This document shows, piece by piece, positions 11,601-23,600 of a stretch of 64,000 bases of DNA. Origin of the DNA: Lampris incognitus (taxonomy: Eukaryota; Chordata; Actinopteri; Lampriformes; Lampridae); contig NC_079211.1 of the NCBI RefSeq assembly GCF_029633865.1, positions 66,207,462 to 66,271,461 on the forward strand, read 5' to 3'. The translations under genes and the position numbers were made by a program. Each line of letters starts with the position of its first letter. The first letter of the stretch is position 1. The notes beneath the pieces are model-generated. The model saw only the letters and a list, made by a program, of their open reading frames with translations. It had not been told where the DNA came from and made no database searches.

Positions 11601-14600
11601 GAGCGGTGGAGGAGTGGGCACGGCCCACCAACAGGACGCAACTCCAGCGCTTCCTGGGGTTTGCAAACTTCTACCGGCGCTTCATCAGGGGGTTCAGCCG
11701 TGTGGCCGCCCCCCTCACTGCACTCACCTCCAACCTCCGCCCCTTCTCCTGGACCTCGGAGGCGGAAGCCGCCTTCTTGGCCCTGAAGAGGCTGTTCACA
11801 ACGGCTCTGGTGCTCGCCCACCCGGACCCGTGCAGACAGTTCATCGTGGAGGTGGACGCATCGGAGCCGTCTATTAAGTTTAGAAATCACGTCAGGACAC
11901 AGCGCTGTCGCTCGACACAACCTCTCCGTGGCATTCTTTATTTAGACTGACACAGCATCAAAGGCAGACCCGATCAAACAACCCAGAGCCCGCAGGCATC
12001 ACCAATCGATCCCAGCACAATAGAACAGCACCAAATCAAATGCAGCACTGTCGATGTGTGCATACATAACATCCCCCCCCCCCCCCCGGCAGGATTTCAA
12101 ACATGAAAGGTTGACACAAAGTCCTCTAGGTGGCCAGGGCGTAAACGTGTGCGAACAGGTCGCGGGGCGGCCTGAGGCTGGGCAGGCCGAGGTGGGGAGG
12201 GAGATGGCAGGGGGAGCTGAGGCCCAGGAATGTCTGGGGCCCGTGTAGGAGCTGCATGAAGCTCCGGGGCGTCTCGCCATGCTGAGGGAATGGCTATGGT
12301 TGTGTCACCAGCTGTGTGGCGGAGCTGACACCTTCCGTAGATGACTGGAGTGCCACCGATTGCCATCGCTGAGGAGGTAAGTGGCTGGGCCCAGCTGACG
12401 GGTGACTTGGAGAGGAGAGGACCAGTATGAAGCCATTTTATTGTCCCTGTGGGGCCTGCGGACCCTGACCCAGTCTGACACATTGATGTCTGGCACCCTG
12501 GTTCGTTTTGACTGGTCAAACCGTTGCTTCATCCGCGTCTGCTGACGAGTGACTGAGGCTCTGACCCCAGAGGGAGGTGCCTGAGGTGTGGAGGGGCGGA
12601 GCCTGTCAAGGGGCATGCACAGTTCCCGGCCTAGCATGAGAGAGGCTGGGGAGACGCCTGTGGTCGAGTGCTGTGTGGCCCGATAGTGTAGCAGAGTGTT
12701 TCGGATGGCCTGCGTGAAAGAGCACCCTTGGGCCATGTGTGCTCTGAGGCCGTTCTTCAGTGACTGGTGAAAACGTTCAACGCCGCCATTGGCCTGGGGG
12801 TGGTAGTACGCAGTGCGTATATGACGGATGCCCTTGCTTTCGAGATAAGCAGTGAACTCGGCAGAGACCAGCTGAGGGCCGTTGTCAGTGGTGATGGCCT
12901 TTGGGAGGCCCCAGCGAGAGAAAAGAGAGTCCAGGAAGTCGATGATGATCTGTGAGGTCACAGTGCCGGAAGTGGTGAGTTCAGGCCATTTTGAGTGTAG
13001 ATCGTAGGCGACCACCATGAAGCGTTGGTGGTGGGGAACTCCATGGATCTCACCACAAATGTCCAACTGCAGGTGTTCCCAGGGCTGAGAGGGCCAGGCG
13101 AGAGGTTGCAGGGGTGGGGGAGCCTGGTGGCCGGTCTTGCCACTCACAAGGCAGGCAGAACAGTCCTTCACCAGAGCCTCAATATCTCTGTCTATCCCCG
13201 GCCACCACACCAGGTCTCGGCAGCGCTGTTTCAGTTTCACAATGCCCAGGTGGCCTTCATGCGCCGTATTCAAAACACGTGCACGGAGAGCAGCTGGGAC
13301 CACTGTGCAAAACCCACGTGCCACGCAGGTGTCGTTCCAGCAGGAGAGCTCCTGTCTGACTCGGGTGAACGCAGCCAGCTCCTCTGGGACCTTGTGAGGC
13401 CAGCCGTTCTGGATGTAGGTGCGGAGCTGGGAGAGGACAGGGTCCTGTTCGGAGGCTGCCCTCAGCTCCTGCAGAGAGACAGTGGCCTGGAGGGGTGTGT
13501 GTAGCATTTGGACAATGTCCTTTTCCACACAGTCAGTGTCCGTCTGTGGAGCTGGGGTGGAGACAGAGCGAGAGAGCAGGTCGGCGACAACATTGTCTCT
13601 GCCTGGGGTGAACTGCAGGCTGAAGTTGTACTGGCGGAGGCGGTCAGACCAGCGGTGCAGCCTCAGGGGCTTGTGGCCTGTCCCAGATGTGGGCAGCAGC
13701 GCCGTCAGGGCCTGGTGATCTGTCCTGAGGGTGAAGGAGCGGCCATAGAGGTAGAGGTGCCACCTTTCACAAGCCCAGATACAGGCTAACGCCTCACGCT
13801 CACCCACGGAGTACCGCTGCTCGGTCAGGTTGAGGGCACGGGAGGCGAAGGCAATGGGCTTCTCCACACCGTTCTGGGTTTGTGACAGCACGGCCCCTAT
13901 CGCTGTGGCTGATGCGTCACAGGTCACAAAGGTGGAGCTGGAGATGTTGAAGTGAGCCAACACTGGTGGTGAAGTCAGTTGAGTCTTGAGATCACGCACA
14001 GCGTCACTGCATGCCTTTGACCACACCCATGGCTCGTCCTTACGCAGCAGCTGGCGCAGGGGGGCTGTGGTCGCAGAGTACTGGGGAAGAAACCTCAGGT
14101 AGTAACTTGTCATACCCAGGAAGGAGGCGACCTGGGCGGCCGAGCTGGGCTCAGGGATGGCCTGGATGGCGTCCACGTTGGATTGTAGTGGAGTTACACC
14201 GCTCGGTGACAGCCGGAACCCCACGAAGTCGATGGCTGGCACAGAGAGGACACATTTCTCAGCATTGAGAGTTAGCTTGTGCTTGGACAGAGCTGCGAAG
14301 ACCATGTTAAGGCGCTTGTCGTGGATTTCACTGGTGGGCCCGTGTACCACTATATCGTCCAGATAAATGGCCACGCCCAGTATGCCAGCCAGCACGGAGA
14401 CCATGATTTTCTGGAAGCAGCTAGGGGCGGAGCTGAGACCGAAAGGCATCCTGGTGTAGCGAAACACTCCTGCATGTGTCACAAAGGCTGTGAGGTTTCG
14501 GCTGCTGGGGTGGAGGGGCACCTGTAAGTACCCCTGTCTGAGGTCGAGCTTGGAGAACACCTCAGAGCCATAGAACTGAGCAGTGAGTTCTTCTGAGGTG

Positions 14601-17600
14601 GGCAGTGGATACTTATCAGGGACCACTGCCTTATTTACTGCACGTAGATCGACGCAGACACGCAGGCCCCCCGACTTCTTCTTAGCCACCACGAGGTTTG
14701 AGACCCAAGGTGACGCGTCCACCGGTTCAATGATGCCAGCTTCCAGCAGTTGTTGCAGCTCGGCGGAGACCCCATCACGGAGAGCCAACGGGATGCGGCG
14801 CAGTGGTTGGATGACAGATTTCACAGCAGGGTTGAGGAGAGGTTGATGGGTGAAGGCGGAGAGGCAGCCCAGCCCCATAAACAGCGATGGCCACTTCTGC
14901 TGCCAAGGTGTGGCGACAGTCAGGATTGCTGCCCCCCTTGTGTCTAAGAGGGAGAACCCCAGAGCGGAGAACAGGTCCAGGCCCATCAGGTTGGCCCCAC
15001 GGCGTGCCACATGAAAAACTGCATTAGGCACCAGCTTGGTTCCATAGCGGACAGTCAGTTGGAGAGAGCCAACCAGATCGATTTTGGAGTCACCATACCC
15101 ACAGAGGACAGCTGAGGGTGCGGACAGTGGCAGTGAACCGAAAAATTGACTGTAGGTATCAACATTCAGGAGAGAGACACTTGCACCGGTGTCCAACAGC
15201 AGGGGAATGCACACATCATTAATGTTGACTGTGCATGATTTGAATGACACTGGCCCAGAGCTCACCTTGTGAATGACGGCGGTTGAAGACTGGGGGGTGT
15301 GGCCCTCTGACCCAGCCGGGGAAGATCGACAGACGTTGGCAAAGTGATTGTGCTTACCGCAGCTACGGCATGTCTGGCCACGGGCAGGGCAGTTCTGAGC
15401 CCTTGAAACATGAGACCGAGATCCACAGTTACCATAGGACTGTTGAGGGCGGGGCCGAGAACGCCGTCGTTGCAGTTGCAAGACGTCCCCAGTGGAGTCG
15501 GCGCCCGCCTCGCTCTGGCTGGGTTGCGTCCCGAGGGGCAGCCGTGAGTAGAGGGAGGAGTCGTTGGCAGCTTGACTGGAGGTGGCCACTTGCTGTGTAT
15601 TTAGCATAGCAGCACACTCAGCTGCTACCTCAACCTGTAGTGCGATGGTAATTGCTGTGGACAGCAGCAGACCGTCTTTTTCCAGCAGGAGAGTCTCACG
15701 CACCTTTGCGTTGTTGGTGTGTTCGATTAGCTGGTCGCGAACCATCTCGTCCTGAAGCGCGCCAAACTTGCATGAGCTAGCTAGCCCTCGCAAATTCGCT
15801 ACGTACTGCTGCACAGACTCACCAGGCAGTTGGTGTCGCTGACGGAATATAAATCGCCGAAGGAGGGCACTCTGTGGAGCAGCGAAATGGGTGCTCATAA
15901 GTCCCACAGCTTCGGCAAAGCTTGTGACGTTCCCCAGAGACCCGAGCACACGATGACCCTCTGCTCCCAAGCAGTGTATCAACAGAGCCGTCTTCCTAGC
16001 CTGGCTCACGTCGTCGAGCCCTGAGGCGATGATGTAATTTTCAAAACTATGTAGCCAGCGAGTCCATGGTACCGGAGGCTCGCCAGGTAATGCCAGGAAG
16101 GGGGCAGGTGGTGGGAGGGAGATATCAGCCATCCTCGTCGCCAATATTAAGTTTAGAAATCACGTCAGGACACAGCGCTGTCGCTCGACACAACCTCTCC
16201 GTGGCATTCTTTATTTAGACTGACACAGCATCAAAGGCAGACCCGATCAAACAACCCAGAGCCCGCAGGCATCACCAATCGATCCCAGCACAATAGAACA
16301 GCACCAAATCAAATGCAGCACTGTCGATGTGTGCATACATAACACCGTCCTCTCCCAGCGGTCGGAGGAGGACCAGAAGATCCACCCGTGCGCCTTCTTC
16401 TCCCGGCGTTTCAGTCCTGCGGAGAATAATTATGACATCGGCAACAAGGAGTTGCTGGCCGTCCACGCCGCCCTAGAGGAGTGGAGACACTGGCTGGAGG
16501 GAGCAGGGCAGCCGTTCATCGTATGGTCCGATCACAAAAACCTGACCTACGTACGGACGGCTAAGAGGCTCAACCCCAGGCAGGCGCGCTGGGCTCTCTT
16601 CTTCAGCCGGTTCGACTTCACCCTCACCTACCGCCCGGGCACCAAGAACGTCAGGGCAGACGCCCTCTCCCGTCTGTTTCCCGAGGGGTCCCCTGACGCC
16701 CCAGACACCATCCTTCCCCCGGCCCGGGTGGTGGGTGCCGTCACCTGGGCCATCGAATCAGTGGTGAGAAGGGCCCAGCGCGCCCATCCCGACCCAGGCA
16801 ATGGACCCCGGAACCGGCTATTTGTGCCTCCCTCTGTCCGGCCCCAGGTGCTGGAGTGGGGCCACTCCAGCCATCTTGCCTGCCACCCCGGTGTCTACCG
16901 AACGGCGGCCTTCATCCGCAGGGGTTTCTGGTGGCCCACCATGGAGGCAGACACCAGAGAGTTCGTGGCAGCCTGTACCACCTGCGCCCGCAGCAAGGCT
17001 CTCCATCGCCCTCCAGCAGGTCTCCTGCGCCCCCTTCCTGTCCCCGGCCGACCTTGGTCCCACATTGCCTTGGACTTCGTAACTGGCCTCCCCGTGTCCC
17101 AAGGCAATGACACCATTCTGACCATTGTCGACCGGTTTTCCAAGGCCGTCCATTTTGTTGCCCTCACCAAACTCTCCTCTGCAGCCGAGACGGCGGACCT
17201 TCTCGTCTCCCACGTCGTCCGACCTCATGGGATTCCCCTGGACATTTGTCTCTGACCGTGGTCCCCAGTTCACTTCGAAGGTATGGCAGGCCTTCTGTAA
17301 GGGGATTGGGGCCACGGTCAGCCTCTCCTCCGGGTATCACCCCCAGACCAATGGGCAGGCAGAGCGGGCCAATCAAGCCCTGGAGGCGGCTTTGCGTTGC
17401 GTTACCACCAGCAACCCCGCCTCCTGGAGCAAGTACCTGCCCTGGGTGGAGTACTCGCTCAACTCCATAGAGTTCGGCTACCGGTTTGTCCCCCTTCGAG
17501 TGTTCCCTGGGCTATCAATCCCCTCTGTTCCCCCATCAGGAGTTGGAGGTGGCGGTCCCGTCCACGAGGGCCCATCTCCGCCGATGCCGGCGCGTTTGTG

Positions 17601-20600
17601 TGGGGTACTTGGGATTTAGTAGCCCCCCATCTATTTTTTATTTTATATACTTACCTTCATTGACCACTCACTACTAGTAAAGAGGAGAATTGTCTGCTGT
17701 GTTGTTGTGATAGCCGGTTCTCGCCACAGGAGGGCACTGCAGGTTAATTGCTTCTAGCCTGTGTGACGTAGTGCTGGCTCCCGCGGTGCACTCTGGGGCA
17801 TTCGGGTAGAGTCGTCAGATGAGTGTTGCCGTTCGTATAGTTAGCCATGCTCTGAAAACGTGTCCTCTGTAATGTCTATTTGACGGATGGAGTAAAACAA
17901 CAAAAACACCAGCCCTTGTAAGTGTCATTCTTATCAAGTGTGCTACAAATATTGGTGCCGAAACCCGGGATCAGCGCCATTGCCACCATTGTCAGGAGAA
18001 GAAGTGGGGAGCGGAGTGAGAACACGTGACCAACAATGGAACTGGAGCTTGAGCAACTGCAAGACAGGCTGAGTGAGACCCTCCTGCAGTTAGGGCTGGA
18101 CCAGTTAAAAGAGGTGTGTGTTATTGCTAAAGTCCCCACTGAAAACCAGACAACGAGGCATGCGCTTATCAGACTTATTAGTGAAACTGTGGATGAAGCA
18201 ATTGAGAAGGAGGATGAAGAGGTAGCACGTCAGTTTCTGTCCAGACTAGTGGACCTCTCTAGTGAAATGAAGCAGAGAGGGGCGGAGTCACATACTGGTG
18301 CAGGTGCAGACAGTACTAACAAGGATGCTGCTGAATTGGCAAGCTTACATGAACAATATCAGGCCTTACAGTCCAGCTTTACTGCATCCACAAAAGCGCT
18401 TGAGGAAGAGATATCACGCCTCAGTGAAAAACTAAGTCTTAAAGAACCCAGTAGACCTAGTCAACCTTCAAACCCAATCCCGTCAGTAATCCAACCCCCT
18501 GAAGTGACCATACGCAGAGACTTTAAGATAAATGGCCAAATAGGAGAACGGGGGCAGATAGACAAGTTGTCTTATATAAATCTTACGCATCAGATTGATA
18601 TGGGGGTGAGAAAAGGCCACAGCGAGTTGGAGATAATAGAGGCTGTAATCCGAGCCATCAGCCCTGGGCTGACTCTCCGTGACTTGTTAGAGATCAAAAC
18701 CGAACTCACCCTCCCTCAGCTGAGGACCATTCTGAAAGGCCATTTCAAAGAGGATAGCTCTGTGGACCTATATCACCGACTAATCAACATCACACAGGAC
18801 AGTCAGGAGTCACCACAGAACTTCCTGTTCCGAGCCATAGCATGTAAAGAGAGACTCTTAGCAGCAGCGAGAGAGCCTGGCTCTGATGAACAATACAGCC
18901 CTGAACTGATACAGAAGAAGTTCCTAAGAGCTGTGGGAACTGGGCTAGTGAATGACCAGGTAAAATATCAGCTCAAGAGCTATCTCGATGATCAAGCAAC
19001 TACTGATGATGTTCTCATTGTTAAGATGATAGAGGCCGCAAGTTTCGAGTCAGAGAGACAGCGGAAATTCAAGAAGAGCTCCCACAGTAAGGAAACCAGA
19101 GTGCGGGAAGCGCGAGCTGAGGCACATCAGTATCTAGGAGCGGAAGCTGCAGTGGTCGGGGGTCAGGAGTCGTCGCCATCAACATCCGCGAGTGTGAAAG
19201 CCCTTAAGACACAGGCAGGGAACCAAAAGGAGTCTGCGTTCTACGAGATAATCCAACAGCTGAAAGGAGAAATGGAACAGATGAGAAAAGCCATGAACCA
19301 CTCCTCTGGCCAAAGACCTTCTCGTCAGCAGCAGCCTGTGAGGAAGCGCGGATGCAAAGCCTGTCAAGACAGTGAAAGGGGCGACCAGTGCAACCACTGT
19401 TTCAAATGCGGACAGAGTGGCCATCTTTCAAGAGGGTGTAGAGCTCAGAGGCCTGAAAAATCGGAGCAGGTAGACACATCTAGCTGTACTGTCACCAGCA
19501 AGCTCATCGACGACAGTATTCAGCTACTAGAAGCCAGAGTGTCTGCCCGACAGCGAGACGAGGCAGGGCGGGAACAGCAAGCACCCACAGTGAGTCATAT
19601 CTCCTCAAAACGCCAGTCACAGCTGCTGAACCTAATTGGAAAGAAATACATGATAAACTGTTACATTGATGGTGTAGCCACACAGGCATTGTGGGATACC
19701 GGGTCGCAGGTCTGCCTAATCAGTGAAGAATGGAGGAGAAAACATCTCCCACACACCAAGGTGAGAAGCACAGAAGAGATCCTTGGCCCTGGCACCCTGA
19801 CTGGTAAAGCAGCAAACCAGACAACCATTCCTTTCTCTGGATGGGTGGAAGTGACTGTCCAGTTAGCACCGAATAGCACCACTCAGACCCCACCAATGGA
19901 ACTCACTGTGCCAATACTAGTAACCACACACCAGGGCACCGCAGAAGAACCGATCATCGGTTACAATGTAATTGAACACCTCTTAGAGTCTGGAGCTGGA
20001 CAGCCATCAAGTGTAATCACAAAGGCACTAAGCATTGCGTTCGCGGTTGACTACAAGAAGGCTGAAGTCCTCGTGAAGCTGATAAACAGCCAAGATGATA
20101 TGGAAGGTGAGGGGATGGTTAAAGTGGGCCGAGAAAGCATGACTATTCCGGCGGGCCAGACAAAGATTGTTAAGTGTGGTGTTAGAGCAGGGCCCCTCCA
20201 AGCAGACCAGAACGTCCTCTTTGAGCCTAATGTGAACCCAAAGTGGCCAGAGGGCCTGAAGGTGGATGAAAACATTGTATGTTTACAGAAGGGAACCTGG
20301 TCACGCATCGCTGTCCCAGTGACTAACGTCACAGCTCATGACATCACACTGCCGCCACGGACTCCCCTGGGGCAGACCCAAAGAACTAGAGCCATCTACC
20401 CTGCCGCCGTGAAGCCGTTGGATGTGGATGGGACTAGTACAGTGAACCCAGTCATCCCAGGGACCTCCACAACAGGTACAGAACGAAGACCTGTGATTAG
20501 AGACACAACAAAGCTGAAAGGGCCAGGTGATGTCAAGACGGAACACCAGGAGGAAGATCTATGGGACCCGCCTGTCCCTCTGAACCACCTGACACCTGAA

Positions 20601-23600
20601 CAACAACTGCAGGTGAGAGAGCTACTGCGGGAGGAGAGTAGTGTGTTCGCACGCGATGACCATGATGTGGGGACTATTCCATCACTCCAGCTCAAGATCC
20701 GCCTGAGTGACACCACACCGGTGAAGCGGACATACACATCAGTCCCAAAGCCTCTTCATAAAGAAGTGAAGGAATACCTCGAGGATTTACTGAACAGAGG
20801 CTGGATAACTAAGTCAAAATCACCCTACTCAAGCCCAATCGTGTGTGTGCGGAAAAAGGATGGGAGCCTCCGCCTCTGCTGTGACTACCGTGAGTTGAAC
20901 AAGAGGTCCATCCCAGACCGCCATCCAATACCACGCATCCAGGATATGCTCGACAGCCTGAAGGGGAGTGCCTGGTTTTCTGTCTTGGATCAGGGGAAGG
21001 CATATCACCAGGGGTTTCTTGAGGAGTCCAGCCGTCCACTGACTGCATTCATCACCCCGTGGGGATTATATGAATGGGTGAGAATTCCCTTCGGACTGTC
21101 CTCAGCACCAGCAGAGTTCCAGAGGTCCATGGAGGAATGTTTGATTGGGCTGAGGGACAACATTTGTCAGCCGTATTTAGATGACAACCTGGTCCACTCA
21201 ACCACATTCGACGAACACCTCCAGCACCTGAGAAGAGTACTGCACCGCTACAGAAGCCATGGAATCAAGCTGACGGCAAGAAAATGTGAACTCTTCAAAA
21301 ACCAAGTAAGGTTCCTGGGAAGGCTTGTGACCAAGGATGGATACACAATGGACCCCGCTGATGTGGCCCCGGTCCAGGCACTGAAGGAGAGAGAACCTAC
21401 GACCATCGGAGAGCTCAGGAAGATGCTGGGATTCATCTCGTATTACCGGCCCTACATACCTAACTTCTCCCGAATCGCAAGGCCTCTCTATGACCTCCTC
21501 ACCCCAGAGAAGACAGCAGCGGGGAAGCTCAAACAAAAGAGAAAGGACAAGGGGAGGAAGGGCTCCCGAGACCATCTGCCCTCCTCTCACCCAGTTAAGT
21601 GGACAGCTGAACACCAACAGGTCCTCTGTCAGTTGATTGAATTCCTCATCCAGCCACCAGTGTTGGGCTACCCAGACTTTGAACAGCCCTTTATCCTTCA
21701 CTGCGACGCGTCACGAGAGGGCCTCGGGGCAGTATTGTATCAAAGACAGTCACAGGGTGGGCTGGCAGTCATCGCGTATGGGTCTAGGACACTGACAACT
21801 CCTGAGAAGAACTACCATCTCCACTCAGGGAAGTTGGAGTTCCTCGCGATGAAATGGGCCATATGTGAGAGATTTAGAGATTACCTCTACCACGCTCCAT
21901 CATTCACTGTCTACACAGACAATAATCCCCTCACCTATGTGCTCACGACAGCCAAACTGAATGCGACCACCCACAGGTGGGTAGCAGAGTTAGCCGATTT
22001 CCAGTTCTCTATCAAGTACCGGCCTGGACGAGCCAATGGGGACGCAGATGGCCTCTCACGCATGCCGATGGAGCAGTACATGCAGACCTGTTCACAAGAA
22101 GTACACCCCGAGGTCATGAACAGTGTGACCCAGGCGCTGTCAGTACAGCTGGAGAGAGCTGAGCCTTGGATGTGTCCGGTAACCATAGCCACAGCACTAG
22201 CCGAGTTTGAGAAGGAACATACATCACCTGTGGCAGAGATACCCAGTCAGACGGTGAGAGACGCCCAGAGGGAGGATGCTGTCATTGGTGAGGTGCTGAA
22301 GTACATAACCTCCAATCAGTGGCCTCGGGGAAAAACACAGTGTGCGAGCAGGGGTGTTGCGACACTCATGAGAGAGAAGCATCGGCTGTGCCTTGATGAT
22401 GATGGCATCCTGCGCCGGAAAACAGCTACCCGAACTCAGCTAGTCCTGCCGAAAAAGTTCCATGAGCTGGTGTGTAAAGAACTGCACAGAGACCTGGGCC
22501 ATCTAGGCGTGGAGAGGGTGTTGCACCTGTTGAGGGACCGTTTCTATTGGCCTCCCTTGCAGAAAGATGTGGAACATTACATCACACAGGTGTGTAGCTG
22601 CCTGAAGACCAAGCGCCCCAACAAACCAACCAGAGCCCCTCTCACCAACATCGTGACCACACACCCATTTGAGATGGTCTCCATTGACTTCTTACACTTA
22701 GAGAAGTGTAAGGGAGGGTACGAGTATATACTGGTGGTTATGGACCACTTTACCCGTTTCGTTCAAGCCTATGCATGCAGAAACAAAGCTGCCAAGACCG
22801 CCGCAGAGAAGGTATTCGGGGACTTTGTGCTGAGATTTGGTTTCCCGGCGACGCTGCACCATGACCAAGGGAAGGAGTTTGACAATAAGCTCTTCGCCAA
22901 GCTGCAGGAGTACAGTGGAGTCAGGGGTTCTCACACAACACCGTATCACCCGCAAGGAAATGGTCAGGTCGAGCGTTTCAACAGAACGGTTCTGGCGATG
23001 CTGAGAAACCTGCCAGCGGTTGCGAAAACGGATTGGAAAGCGTCACTCCCAAAGGTGATACATGCATACAACTGCACCCGAAATGAAGCGACCGGATTTG
23101 CACCTTACTATCTGTTGTTCGGCAGAAATCCAAGACTTCCCATTGACCTGATGTTTGGCCTTAGAGCAAAGGACCAGGCACTATCCCATCAAGAATATGC
23201 AGAGAAGTGGAAGGCCCGCATGAATGACGCCTATCGCCTAGCATCAGAGACAGCACGGAAGGAGGGGGCCAGAAACAAAACACTATACGACAAAAAGGCC
23301 CACGGGACAGAGCTGTATCCCGGATGCAGGGTTCTCATCCGCAACCTGAACGAGAAAGGAGGACCGAGGAAATTAAGACCATTCTGGGAGGACCAGGTGC
23401 ATGTAGTAACACAGAGGAAGCACGCCGACAGCCCTGTGTATGAGCTGAAGCCGGAGAATGGAAAAGGACGAACCAGAATCATGCATAGGAACCTTCTTCT
23501 GCCATGCGACTTCCTGCCGGTGGAACCAAGAGAAGAGGACTTACCTGTGAAACCTAGACGGGAGAGAAAGAAGACAGACAGACAAATGCAGTGGAACCAG

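Larger units (their letters stand above)
11872..16344 (-). mobile_element. Gypsy B: whole-looking Ty3/gypsy element, antisense inside gypsy A
   Basis: Two 200-bp LTRs (11872-12071 and 16145-16344) appear identical by eye and are flanked by duplicated CCGTC (11867-11871 and 16345-16349). Read on the minus strand the LTR is TGTTATG...CTTAATA. A run of 16 or 17 G plus A next to 12072 is the polypurine tract, and ATTGGCGACGAGG next to the other LTR is a primer-binding-type site. A single long gag-pol frame fills the middle. The element looks whole and very recent. Confidence 0.92.
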
